Assembly: GCF_019511445.1 (NCBI RefSeq)
Contig: NZ_JAEUAN010000009.1
Coordinates: forward strand, 62,001 to 126,000
DNA: 64,000 nucleotides
Reading direction: 5' to 3'
Source: Aliirhizobium wenxiniae
Lineage (GTDB): Bacteria > Pseudomonadota > Alphaproteobacteria > Rhizobiales > Rhizobiaceae
The translations under genes and the position numbers were made by a program. Under the pieces are notes generated by a model that saw only the letters and a list, made by a program, of their open reading frames with translations, was not told where the DNA came from and searched no databases. Positions 26,897 to 35,382 of the stretch are shown piece after piece (position 1 is the first letter of the stretch; each line of letters starts with the position of its first letter).

Positions 26897-26926
26897 GTGA
26901 CTACCGGCAACACTGCCGGTAGTCAC
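26897..26926 (+). terminator. Strong hairpin ending the COG0212/NMT1-type operon
   Basis: GTGACTACCGGCA (26897-26909) pairs perfectly with TGCCGGTAGTCAC (26914-26926) over 13 bp with a 4-nt ACAC loop, 12 bp after the stop codon. No T-run follows (TCTCCATTCC), so it may act as an RNA 3'-end stabiliser or with Rho rather than as a classic intrinsic terminator. Confidence 0.55.
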
Positions 26927-27064
26927 TCTCCATTCCATAAACTTGACTCAATAAGTATATTTTTCATTTCCCCCATGGATTGCATCGCCAAACAGGGGTA
27001 AAGCACCACAAAAATGCGGTGCAGTGACAGTGCCGCCGCGCCTACTCCATTTGCGAGCACGTCC

Positions 27065-27859
27065 ATGGTCTCTCTCAGGCATATCCTCCAGATCGCAATC
27101 CTGATCGCATCCTCCCTCATCGCCTCCGCCGGCATGGCGCAGGACGAGGCCCCATTGCGCATCGCGCTTGCCACCAGCATTTCCAATCAGGCAGCCGAAG
27201 TTGCCGTCGAAGAGGCAAAAGCCCAGGGCCTCAACGTTGAACTCACCGAGTTCAACGACTGGAACACGCCGAACATGGCGGTGGCCGATCGGGAAATGGA
27301 CGCCAACCTCTTCCAGCACATCCCCTATCTCGAATTCACCAACCAGGCCGGCGGGCGCAATCTCGTCGCCGTGGCGCCTGCCTACGCCACGCCCTTCGGC
27401 CTCTATTCGAAGAAGTACAAGTCGCTGGAAGAGCTGCCCGACAACGCGCAGATCGCGTTTTCCGGTGACGCGGTCAATACCGGCCGTTCGCTGCTCCTCC
27501 TCCAGCAGGCAAAGTTTGTCGAGCTGAAACCCGGTGTCGGCCATCGCGCCACGCTCGAAGATATCGTCCAGTGGCTGAAGCCCCTGCAGATCACCCAGCT
27601 CGACGGCCCTCAGATCGCCCGTGCGCTCGATGATGTCGATGCCGCCGCCACCTACCCGACCTTCGCAAAACTTGCCGGCCTCGACCCGGCATCCGGCCTG
27701 ATCTTCGAGAACGATCCGATCTACGCCTTCCAGTTCGTCACCCGGCCCGATATGCGCGACGATCCGCGCCTGCGCAAATTCATTGACATCTACCGCGGTT
27801 CTGACGCTGTAAAGGCAAAGCTCCGTTCGCTTTACGGAGACCTCGTCTCGTTCCCGTGA
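27065..27859 (+). CDS. NlpA/MetQ-family substrate-binding protein, orphan
   Basis: 264 residues from ATG 27065; the frame is open a little further upstream, but MVSLRHILQIAILIASSLIASAGMAQ from this start is a standard signal peptide. It ends in AMAQ-like Sec cleavage, with no lipobox cysteine. The body is of the MetQ type: IALATSISNQAAEVAVEEAKAQGLNVELTEFNDWNTPNMAVADREMDANLFQHIPYLEF. Family members bind methionine or related compounds, but no MetN/MetI genes are linked. The neighbour is a lipoate-protein ligase gene 44 bp downstream, so the ligand may be something other than methionine. Confidence 0.85.
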   Translation: MVSLRHILQIAILIASSLIASAGMAQDEAPLRIALATSISNQAAEVAVEEAKAQGLNVELTEFNDWNTPNMAVADREMDANLFQHIPYLEFTNQAGGRNLVAVAPAYATPFGLYSKKYKSLEELPDNAQIAFSGDAVNTGRSLLLLQQAKFVELKPGVGHRATLEDIVQWLKPLQITQLDGPQIARALDDVDAAATYPTFAKLAGLDPASGLIFENDPIYAFQFVTRPDMRDDPRLRKFIDIYRGSDAVKAKLRSLYGDLVSFP

Positions 27860-27903
27860 ATGCGCGGAAGTCAGCAGGGTAAATTCAGGTAGGAAGCCAG
27901 ACT

Positions 27904-28953
27904 ATGCACGGTGAATACAAGGTTCAGGGCGGAAAGCTCGTTGTCGTCGATCTCGAAGTCCGCGATGGCGTTCTCGCGGATGTCCAGGTCTCTGGCGATT
28001 TCTTCCTCGAACCGGCTGAAGCGCTTGACGATATCCGCTCTTCTCTCGAAGGCCTGTCCGCCGCTTCCACGGTAGAAGACATTATCGCCGCCGTGCGCGC
28101 AGGCCTGCGCCCGGGCGCGGAAATGATCGGTTTCAGCCCGGAAGCAGTGGCGATCGCCGTTCGCCGCGCACTCGGCGTCACCGGCACATGGCGCGATTAC
28201 GAGTGGCAGATCATCGAAACCCCGGCGCTCACCCCTGCCCTGCATGTCGCCATGGATGAGGTTTTGGCTAAGGAAGTGGCGTCCGGCCGTCGCGGCCCCT
28301 GCCTACGTTTCTGGGAATGGGAACGTCCGGCCATCATTCTCGGCGGTTTCCAGTCGCTCCGCAACGAGGTGGATATGGAGGCAGCCGCGGAATTCGGCAT
28401 CGAAACCGTCCGCCGCATCACCGGCGGCGGCGCAATGCTGGTCGAACCCGGAAACAGCGTGACCTATTCGCTCTACGTACCGGGCGAACTGGTTCGGGAC
28501 ATGAGCTTTGCCGATTCCTACGCCTTCCTCGACGACTGGGTATTGAAGGCGCTGATCTCGCTCGGTATCGACGCCTTCTACAAGCCGCTCAACGACATCT
28601 CCAGCTCAAAGGGCAAGATCGGTGGCGCGGCGCAGAAGCGCTTCTCTTCCGGCGCGGTCCTCCACCACGTCACCATGGCCTATGACATGGACGCGGAAAA
28701 AATGGTCAAGGTCCTGCGCATCGGCCGCGAAAAGCTGAGCGACAAGGGCACGACCAGCGCGGTAAAGCGCGTCGATCCGCTGCGCAGCCAGACCGGTCTT
28801 CCGCGTGCCGAAATCATCCGCCGCATGAAGGAAACTTTTGTTTCGCTGAACGGCGGTACGCCCGGGTCGATCACTGACGAAGAATATGCGGCAGCCGAAA
28901 AGCTCGCAGCCGAAAAATTCGCCAGCGAAGAGTGGCTGCGCCACATCCCGTGA
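27904..28953 (+). CDS. Lipoate-protein ligase with N-terminal accessory domain (LplA-like)
   Basis: 349 residues. About 1-95 resemble the lipoate-ligase accessory domain (MHGEYKVQGGKLVVVDLEVRDGVLADVQVSGDFF), placed in front of the catalytic domain rather than behind it as in E. coli LplA. The catalytic part has RFWEWERPAIILGGFQS (about 138-154), VRRITGGGAML (about 171-181) and the lysine-bearing NDISSSKGKIGGAAQKR (about 227-243), which binds lipoyl-AMP. It would attach scavenged lipoate to E2 or GcvH proteins. It follows the orphan MetQ-like gene by 44 bp, and the two may be one transcript. Confidence 0.88.
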   Translation: MHGEYKVQGGKLVVVDLEVRDGVLADVQVSGDFFLEPAEALDDIRSSLEGLSAASTVEDIIAAVRAGLRPGAEMIGFSPEAVAIAVRRALGVTGTWRDYEWQIIETPALTPALHVAMDEVLAKEVASGRRGPCLRFWEWERPAIILGGFQSLRNEVDMEAAAEFGIETVRRITGGGAMLVEPGNSVTYSLYVPGELVRDMSFADSYAFLDDWVLKALISLGIDAFYKPLNDISSSKGKIGGAAQKRFSSGAVLHHVTMAYDMDAEKMVKVLRIGREKLSDKGTTSAVKRVDPLRSQTGLPRAEIIRRMKETFVSLNGGTPGSITDEEYAAAEKLAAEKFASEEWLRHIP

Positions 28954-28986
28954 GATGACAGCCCGGCGTTGAAGCGCCGGGTCATT

Positions 28987-29715
28987 TCACCGCGTGACGG
29001 TAAAGACCGCCAGATTTTCCGGCATCTCGACACCCGTCATGATGGCGTCGAGATGGGCGTGGATCGCCTCGGCTGCGCGATCTGGCTCGTGGTCGCGTAT
29101 GGCATTGAAGATCGCCGTATGTTCTTTTATCAGCCGCGCGATCCGGCCCGGTTTCGGCAGGCTCAGGTGGCAGTAACGGTCGACCTTGATCTTCACCGAC
29201 TTGATGATCTCCCAGATGCCGGGATAACCGGCGGCTTCGGCGATCAACGTGTGAAACGTGTCATCGGTCCGGCGAAACCCTTCGTAATCGGCCTCCGCCG
29301 CCTGCACTTTCTGCAATTCGAGATTGGCGCGCAAAGTCGCGATCTGCGTCCGGCTGGCTTTCACCGCCGCCGCCCTGACCGTAACATCCTCCAGTGCCTT
29401 TCTGACAACGATCGCCTCCGGCAGCGTATCGAGCGCGATACGCGCCACGAAAGTTCCCGATTGCGGCAGGATCTCGATCAGCTTCTCGTTCGAAAGCCGC
29501 AGGATCGCCTCGCGCACCGGCGTGCGGCTCACGCCGAACTGCGCGGCGATCTCCTTCTCCAGGATCGGATCGCCCGGATAACGGCGCAGCGACACGATAT
29601 CGTTCCACAGGACCTGATAGATCAGCGCCGAGGTGCTGGCACTGCGCAGGTCCAGTTCGTCGCGTATGCTCGCCAGGTTTTTTCTCTGCTCCTGCGGGGG
29701 ATTATTATCCTCCAT
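28987..29715 (-). CDS. GntR-family regulator, FCD type
   Basis: 242 residues from ATG 29715; further upstream in-frame starts add only a low-complexity leader. The winged HTH is at about 30-95 (SALIYQVLWNDIVSLRRYPGDPILEKEIAAQFGVSRTPVREAILRLSNEKLIEILPQSGTFVARI) and the C-terminal FCD domain (about 110-230) has the expected D/H metal residues (RRTDDTFHTLIAEAAG, EHTAIFNAIRDHEPDRAAEAIHAHL). FCD regulators sense organic acids. It is the last gene of a minus-strand cluster with iron alcohol dehydrogenase, cupin and LctP-type permease, and probably controls it. Confidence 0.9.
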   Translation of the reverse strand: MEDNNPPQEQRKNLASIRDELDLRSASTSALIYQVLWNDIVSLRRYPGDPILEKEIAAQFGVSRTPVREAILRLSNEKLIEILPQSGTFVARIALDTLPEAIVVRKALEDVTVRAAAVKASRTQIATLRANLELQKVQAAEADYEGFRRTDDTFHTLIAEAAGYPGIWEIIKSVKIKVDRYCHLSLPKPGRIARLIKEHTAIFNAIRDHEPDRAAEAIHAHLDAIMTGVEMPENLAVFTVTR

Positions 29716-29832
29716 ATCCACTTTCTCACGGCTTGTTCTTGGCATTCGGGACCGCATTCGCGAATCCACCCCTCTTTGCTGCCGAGCATGGCCCGGCAGC
29801 AATCGGCTTGTCAAAGGTGCGGTGCCCTCAGG

Positions 29833-30957
29833 TCACAGCATGGTTTCGAGGATTTCGACCATGGTTTCCGGGGTCAGCTTGCGCGGATTGAAATCCGTCG
29901 AACGACCGACGCCATTCTTGACGATCTGCGGGATCGCTTCGCGGGTGACACCGAGCGCAGAAAGACGTGTCGGCGCACCGAGCCTTTCCATCTTGGCTTC
30001 GAAAGCCGAAGCGAACTCCTCGACCGAACCGAACCCCAGAACCGTCAGAAGATCATCGAACCAGAGGCCGAGTTCTGACCTGTTGAAACGCAGGAAGGCC
30101 GGAACATAGATCGCGCAGGCCAACCCATGGCGAAGATCGTAATCCAGCGTCAGCGGATAGGAAAGCGGATGCAGCGCCGTATTGCCGATCATCGCCATCT
30201 GCGTGCCGCCGATCACGCTGCCGAGCGTTACTTGCTCGATCGCATCGCGATCCTTGTCGAGGCAGGCGGCCTCGATATTGCGGAAGATCAGCACGATCGC
30301 ACGAAAAGCCATCGCCCGCGTCATGTCATTGGCGCGCGTCGACCAGAACCCTTCCAGCGCCTGCGTCATCGCATCGAGCGCGGTTGAAACCGCAACCGCC
30401 GTCGGCATGCTGAGCGTCAGCGCCGGGTCGACGATCGCGTGATCCGGAAAGCACTCGGGATAGGCAATCGCCGGCTTGGCATTCTTGTCCTTGTCGGTGA
30501 TCACGGCAAAAGGCGTCACCTCGCTGCCGGTCCCGGCCGTCGTCGGCACGGCAATCAGCGGCAGGCCGCGGCCTGCGGGCTTGCGTTCCCGATAGAGATA
30601 GTCCCGGATCGAACCTTCATTCTTCTGCAGCAGCGCCACGCATTTAGCCGCATCCAGCACACTGCCGCCACCGATCGCAACGATGATGTCCGCACCGCTC
30701 CCCCGGCAACGGGCTGCGGCCGTATCGACCGTATCGATCGACGGGTTTTCCTCGATATCGGTAAAGATCGTCAGCCCTGCAGAGCCGACCAGCTCTTTCA
30801 ATCCTGCCTCGCCGACGCGGTCGAGAAAGCTGCGTCCAATCATCGCAAACACATGACGACCACCCAAATTCGAAATCATATCGGGTAGGGTCGACAATCG
30901 ATCCCAACCGAAATGGACCGCAGTCGGCAATCTGAAATCCCAATTTGAACCCGTCAT
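29833..30957 (-). CDS. Iron-containing alcohol dehydrogenase
   Basis: 374 residues from ATG 30957 (GGAGTG lies upstream on the minus strand). Family features: NAD-binding ADIIVAIGGGSVLDAAKC, VPTTAGTGSEVTPFAVI, and the metal ligands in SALDAMTQALEGFWS and GNTALHPLSYPLTLDYDLRHGLACAIYVP. It would oxidise an alcohol or reduce an aldehyde with NAD(P). The cluster context (FCD regulator, cupin, lactate-type permease) suggests catabolism of a small hydroxylated acid or alcohol; the substrate is not identifiable by sequence alone. Confidence 0.92.
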   Translation of the reverse strand: MTGSNWDFRLPTAVHFGWDRLSTLPDMISNLGGRHVFAMIGRSFLDRVGEAGLKELVGSAGLTIFTDIEENPSIDTVDTAAARCRGSGADIIVAIGGGSVLDAAKCVALLQKNEGSIRDYLYRERKPAGRGLPLIAVPTTAGTGSEVTPFAVITDKDKNAKPAIAYPECFPDHAIVDPALTLSMPTAVAVSTALDAMTQALEGFWSTRANDMTRAMAFRAIVLIFRNIEAACLDKDRDAIEQVTLGSVIGGTQMAMIGNTALHPLSYPLTLDYDLRHGLACAIYVPAFLRFNRSELGLWFDDLLTVLGFGSVEEFASAFEAKMERLGAPTRLSALGVTREAIPQIVKNGVGRSTDFNPRKLTPETMVEILETML

Positions 30958-31036
30958 TATCGTCACTCCAATATGTCTATTACGTTCTTCAAAAACCGAT
31001 AGGCCGCCGGCAATTCCGCTTCTCCGACAAGGCAAA

Positions 31037-31080
31037 GGAGCGGAGTTGGAGAGGTGATCAGCCCCGCCCTTTTCCGCTCC
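31037..31080 (-). terminator. Weak terminator-like inverted repeat after the cupin gene
   Basis: GGAGCGGA (31037-31044) and TCCGCTCC (31073-31080) are perfect 8-bp inverted copies with a 28-nt loop. The repeat sits in the 183-bp gap between the cupin and dehydrogenase genes. On the minus strand the 3' arm is followed by TTTG. It could separate the two transcripts, but the loop is long and the T-run short. Confidence 0.25.
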
Positions 31081-31140
31081 TCCGATCAAGCCACCAAAGC
31101 GATTAGGGGTCGCAAAGACAGCCTATTGAATTTTAATATA

Positions 31141-31530
31141 TCACTTGGAGCCTTCAATTGGAAGGCCATGCTTGGCCATCAGCTGCAGGTAGTCTTCACG
31201 CGGCGGAACGAAGATGTCGATACCACGGAAACCGGTCGTCGTGCGGCCGCCATGCGGCACGTTCGACGGATGGACGCAGACATCGCCGGCTTCCATCAGG
31301 AAGGTTTCATCACCGCAGGTATGCTCTTCCGTACCTTCCAGAATGACCAGGATCTGCACGGCCTCATGGCTGTGGATCGGGAATACGCATCCGGGAGGAT
31401 TGGTGATGAAGCTGAGCAGGGCGGGGCCTGCCGCGACGAAGCGCGTGCTGGACTGTTCCGTCAGCGGTACCAGCGGAATATCCTCGATCGTGTAGCAGTA
31501 TTTCGACTTGTTGGTTGCTTTGTAGACCAT
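31141..31530 (-). CDS. Small cupin-domain protein
   Basis: 129 residues forming one conserved-barrel cupin: GCVFPIHSHEAVQILVILEGTEEHTCGDETFLMEAGDVCVHPSNVPHGG (about 51-99). HSHEAVQ and the later NVPHG supply the usual metal ligands (His, His, Gln/Glu, His). AGGAGA lies before the ATG. It lies 36 bp after the permease gene on the same strand. It could be an isomerase, dioxygenase or binding protein for the imported acid; no closer assignment is possible. Confidence 0.85.
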   Translation of the reverse strand: MVYKATNKSKYCYTIEDIPLVPLTEQSSTRFVAAGPALLSFITNPPGCVFPIHSHEAVQILVILEGTEEHTCGDETFLMEAGDVCVHPSNVPHGGRTTTGFRGIDIFVPPREDYLQLMAKHGLPIEGSK

Positions 31531-31566
31531 TGGTAGTTCTCCTATTTCACAGTCATTTCCGAGGCT

Positions 31567-33171
31567 TTATGGAAGCATCCACGAAAGCACGGGCGTCGTT
31601 TGAAGGAAGACGATCGCGCAAAGGACGAGCGTCAGTGCGATGCTCCAGGGAAGCGTCTTGCGGAAGATGTCCCCTTCGCGTCCGATGATGCCGACCGCAG
31701 CGGCGCCGATTGTCAGGCTTTGCGGTGAGATCATCTTGCCGAGCACGCCACCGGAACTATTGGCTGCAGCCAGAAGCGAGGGTGACAGGCCGGTTTCATG
31801 CGCCGCCGCGACCTGCAGAGCACCGAAGAGCGCGTTGGCGGAATTGTCGGATCCGGTAATCGCCACGCCGATCCAGCCGATGGCAGGCGACAGGAATGCG
31901 AACGCATGTCCGGTCGTGGCGAGCCAGCGCCCGAGCGTGATGGTCTGTCCGGAAAAATTCATGACGAATGCGACGGCAAGCACACAGAGAACCGTCGGAA
32001 TGGCCCATTTCAGCTGCTTCAGAGTTGCCCCATAGGTCTCGACGGCGGCACCGGCGGACACCTTCAGGAAAGGCATCGAGAACATGCCGGCAATGGCCAG
32101 AAGCGTTGCGGTACCCGGCAGCCAGGGCAGCGATAGCGACGTGCCGATCGCACCACCTGTCGGATTGGTGATGGCAAGGCCCGGCCAGGCGAATTTGCTG
32201 ACACCGGCAGAAAGAGCCTGGGCAATCGGCCCGATCTGCGACAGCGTAAAGATCACGATGATTGCGATATAGGGCAGAAAGGCGATCGAAACGCTGCGGC
32301 TGTTGAACGGGATTTTCGAATTTTCCCCTTCGCTGACGATGGCGCATTCGATGGTTTCCTTCGGCTTCCAGACCTGCAGGAAGGCGACGAGTGCGGCAGC
32401 CCCGGCAAGCGCGCCGAGAACGTCGGTCAACGGCACCGAAATCCAGGACGAGCTGATGAACTGCGTCACGGCATAGGCAAAACCGGCGATTAATGCAGGC
32501 AGCCATGTCTGGCGAAGCCCCCTGCCGCCGTCGACGATCCAGACGAGGATCAGCGGAATGAACAGCGCAAGGATCGGCGTCTGGCGACCGATGATTGCAC
32601 CCAGTTCGTCATAGGGTAAACCAGTTACGGCAGCCAGTGTCGTGATCGGCACGCCAAGTGCGCCGAAGGCGACCGGCGCGGTATCGGCCACAAGCGCGCA
32701 AAGTGCGGCTTTCAGCGGATCCATGCCGATTGCGACCATCATCACCCCGGCAATCGCGATCGGCGTACCGGCGCCGGCAAGCGCCTCGAGCAGGCCGCCG
32801 AAGCAGAAGGCGATGATGATCGACTGCACGCGAAGGTCGGTGCTGATCACCCCGAAACTGCGCCGCAGGATATCGAAATATCCCGACTTCACCATCATGT
32901 TGTGGATCCAGATGGCGTTGATGATGATCAGGATGATCGGAAGAATACTGAACGCCGCGCCGTAGAGCGCGGAATTGGCGGCGACCGAGACCGGCATGCC
33001 GTAGATGATGATGGCGACCCCCATCGCCACGATAAGCGAGCATAGGCCGGAAAGCTGCGGCGACAGCCTGAACCCTCCGAGCATGATGAACATCGTCAGA
33101 AGCGGCAGGGCCGCAAAGATCGAACTCAGTCCGAGCGACTGAGCGACCGGATCGTAAACCTGTTGAAACAT
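31567..33171 (-). CDS. L-lactate permease family transporter (LctP/GlcA type)
   Basis: 534 residues from ATG 33171 (MFQQVYDPVAQSLGLSSIFAALPLL), with about 13 membrane segments. Family patterns: AFCFGGLLEALAGAGTPIAIAGVMM, the paired ITGSDNSANALFGALQVAAAHETGLSP and NSSGGVLGKMISPQSLTIGAAAVG (about 440-510). LctP-family proteins take up lactate, glycolate or related 2-hydroxy acids with protons. It is the first gene of the cluster, followed by the cupin gene, with the dehydrogenase and GntR genes further down. Confidence 0.93.
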   Translation of the reverse strand: MFQQVYDPVAQSLGLSSIFAALPLLTMFIMLGGFRLSPQLSGLCSLIVAMGVAIIIYGMPVSVAANSALYGAAFSILPIILIIINAIWIHNMMVKSGYFDILRRSFGVISTDLRVQSIIIAFCFGGLLEALAGAGTPIAIAGVMMVAIGMDPLKAALCALVADTAPVAFGALGVPITTLAAVTGLPYDELGAIIGRQTPILALFIPLILVWIVDGGRGLRQTWLPALIAGFAYAVTQFISSSWISVPLTDVLGALAGAAALVAFLQVWKPKETIECAIVSEGENSKIPFNSRSVSIAFLPYIAIIVIFTLSQIGPIAQALSAGVSKFAWPGLAITNPTGGAIGTSLSLPWLPGTATLLAIAGMFSMPFLKVSAGAAVETYGATLKQLKWAIPTVLCVLAVAFVMNFSGQTITLGRWLATTGHAFAFLSPAIGWIGVAITGSDNSANALFGALQVAAAHETGLSPSLLAAANSSGGVLGKMISPQSLTIGAAAVGIIGREGDIFRKTLPWSIALTLVLCAIVFLQTTPVLSWMLP

Positions 33172-33484
33172 TTTCGGCGCGTCTCCCCACGCTGCCCGCA
33201 AAGGCGGGCACAAACCCAAAGCCTTGCACCCGCCAAAATCGCCTCCCCTAAAAGCGGTCCAGGTCGATGAGAAAACTCATCTCGCGCAAGATGTGTATAC
33301 TTATATATCAGTTGGATTTGACCGAAAGTGCTCAAGCCGCCGCAGCCATGAGGCAAGTTGACGCTGGGAGAAGGTTCGGGGGGAACAGCGCATCGGGCAC
33401 AGGACCGTCGGCGTTAAAGGCTCGTCGGTCACGCGGCGACTTGCTCTGATCAGCCGTCGGGGCGGAGCTGAAGCTTGAGATGCT
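33172..33484. other. Gene-free stretch upstream of the LctP-type permease
   Basis: 313 bp between the permease gene and the small secreted protein gene, both on the minus strand. The only notable part is AT-rich sequence around 33290-33312 with a GTATAC core at 33295-33300, about 125 bp upstream of the permease start. It may hold the promoter and a GntR site. No gene is credible here. Confidence 0.4.
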
Positions 33485-33997
33485 TTACTGGCGCAGATCG
33501 ATACTGCTCGTGACAACCGACTTGCCGCTGGCCGGATCATTATCGATCGTCTGTAGCCGCAGCCGGTTTTCGCCAAGCTTGGCGATCGTCATCGTCGCAT
33601 TGCGATCGCCGTTGATATCCCTCGCCCAGCGCACAGCCAGATTGATGGATTGCCCCTGGCGGTTTCCGGAAAGCGAGGATGGTTGGCCGGAAGGGCCGGT
33701 GTAGGTTCCGCTATATCGCGTGCCGGAAGCTTTGAGCGCCGCGGAAATGGACCGGCTGACGATGGCCAGCGCTCGGCATGACCCCTGCATCGCAAGGTCC
33801 GTCGCACCCGCCGAGAAGTCGACATTACAGCGCACATTGACGGATTTACCACCGATCCTGGTCAGAACTTTTCCGCTGCCCGACCATTTTCCATCCATCG
33901 ATTTCAAAAAATCGCCCTCGGCGGCCAAAGCGGCCCCAGCGGTCACAATCGGCAAGCACAAAGCTGCGGCGAAAGTCGTGAGGAACTGCGCATGCAT
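33485..33997 (-). CDS. Small secreted protein of unknown function
   Basis: 170 residues from ATG 33997 (an in-frame ATG at 34009 adds four residues). A clear Sec signal peptide (MHAQFLTTFAAALCLPIVTAGAALA) is followed by a mature part of about 145 residues with alternating polar and hydrophobic stretches, typical of a beta-rich periplasmic domain: FLKSMDGKWSGSGKVLTRIGGKSVNVRCNVDF. Two cysteines (in NVRCNVDF and GSCRAL) may form a disulfide. I do not recognise the family. It stands alone. Confidence 0.75.
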   Translation of the reverse strand: MHAQFLTTFAAALCLPIVTAGAALAAEGDFLKSMDGKWSGSGKVLTRIGGKSVNVRCNVDFSAGATDLAMQGSCRALAIVSRSISAALKASGTRYSGTYTGPSGQPSSLSGNRQGQSINLAVRWARDINGDRNATMTIAKLGENRLRLQTIDNDPASGKSVVTSSIDLRQ

Positions 33998-34266
33998 GGC
34001 AACCTCCATCAGATGATGCAGGCCTAACGTCTAGTTTCAGTACAAGTTCCAGAAGCACAACGGTTCACCAGCTCACGGCGGATATCTCCTGCACTCAGGT
34101 CTTTAGCTAACGACCCTCCCACTTGGATTTCGTCGAGGCTTCAAGAAACCGAAGAACAATTGCATTTCCCATCGACAAACGCGTGCACATTAACCAAGCA
34201 AAAACCAGAACGTGCAAAATATAGACATATTGTCACATTTACTTTTCACAGATCAGGATCTGCAAA

Positions 34267-35367
34267 ATGATACCGGCACAGGCAGAAAAGCAGCAGCATG
34301 CAGCAACGCCCCGCTCGATGCAGGTCATCACCGACGGCATCGGCAGGGATCTTGAGCGCTTCAGCGCCGACAATACCCATGTCGTCAAGCAGATAAGGCT
34401 TCTGGCAATCAATGCATTGATCGAGGCGGCGCGCGCCGGCGAAACGGGCAAGGGCTTTGCCGTGGTTGCCAACGAGGTGCAACGGCTGGCGCAGGTCGCC
34501 TCCGATATCGCCGCAAAATTCGAAAGCAACGTACTTGGCCGTATCGGGATGACACGCAGCATGGCGGATCAGTTGGTGCACGAAATGGAGGGCATCAGGC
34601 TCACCGATCTCGCTCAGACGCTGGTTCAGTTGATCGTCCGCAACCTTTTCGAGCGCACCGCCGATGTCCGCTGGTGGGCCACCGATACCGCCCTCTGGCA
34701 GGCGCTTGCCGATCCGTCGACAGAGCGCCGCAGCTTCGCGTCCGAGCGCCTCGGCGTCATCAACCGCTTCTACACCGTCTATCTCGATCTCGTCATGACC
34801 GATCTTTCCGGCAAAGTGATCGCCTCGGCCAATCCGAAATTCCAACGCAAGCTCACCGGCCTGTCGCTGGCGGAAGAACCCTGGTTTGCCGCCGCGAGCC
34901 GCAGCAAGTCAGGCGACGATTATGTCGTTGACGAAGTCAAACGCTCCGGCCCGCACGACAACCGCACGGCCCTTGTCTATGCGACCGGCATCCGCGAAGG
35001 CGGAAAACTCGACGGCGCGCTTCTGGGCACGCTCGGCGTCTATTTCGACTGGCAAAACCAGGGGCAATCGATCGTCGAGAAAGAGGCCAACCTCGCGCCG
35101 CACGTAGCGGAAAAGACCACCGTCCTTCTGCTTGATGGGAACAGCCGCGTCATCGCCACGACGAACCCCGCCCTGCTTTTCACCCATTTCGCCCTCGCCA
35201 ATCCGAGCGGTCAGCCTTCCGGCAGCTATTACGACAACAACGGCTCGATCGTCGCCTATGCCAAAACCCTCGGCTACGAGGATTACGACGGCCTCGGCTG
35301 GTATGGCGTGGTGATCCAGAAGCTGGAAAACGAGGATGAAATCCGGTTGGCGCTGAATATCCGGTAA
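34267..35367 (+). CDS. Soluble chemoreceptor-like protein: MCP signalling tip followed by Cache-type domain
   Basis: 366 residues with no membrane segment or signal peptide. Residues about 15-85 contain the highly conserved tip of a methyl-accepting chemotaxis protein (RLLAINALIEAARAGETGKGFAVVANEVQRLAQ), the part that contacts CheA and CheW. From about 120 to 366 follows a Cache-like sensor domain (DLVMTDLSGKVIASANPKF, GTLGVYFDWQNQGQSIVEKEA, VLLLDGNSRVIATTNPALL). In ordinary receptors the sensor comes first, outside the membrane, and the tip last. Here the order is reversed, in the cytoplasm, with only a fragment of the coiled-coil. Function could be cytoplasmic sensing or titration of signalling partners. 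Confidence 0.8.
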   Translation: MIPAQAEKQQHAATPRSMQVITDGIGRDLERFSADNTHVVKQIRLLAINALIEAARAGETGKGFAVVANEVQRLAQVASDIAAKFESNVLGRIGMTRSMADQLVHEMEGIRLTDLAQTLVQLIVRNLFERTADVRWWATDTALWQALADPSTERRSFASERLGVINRFYTVYLDLVMTDLSGKVIASANPKFQRKLTGLSLAEEPWFAAASRSKSGDDYVVDEVKRSGPHDNRTALVYATGIREGGKLDGALLGTLGVYFDWQNQGQSIVEKEANLAPHVAEKTTVLLLDGNSRVIATTNPALLFTHFALANPSGQPSGSYYDNNGSIVAYAKTLGYEDYDGLGWYGVVIQKLENEDEIRLALNIR

Positions 35368-35382
35368 CCTCGGGGCTGCTCG

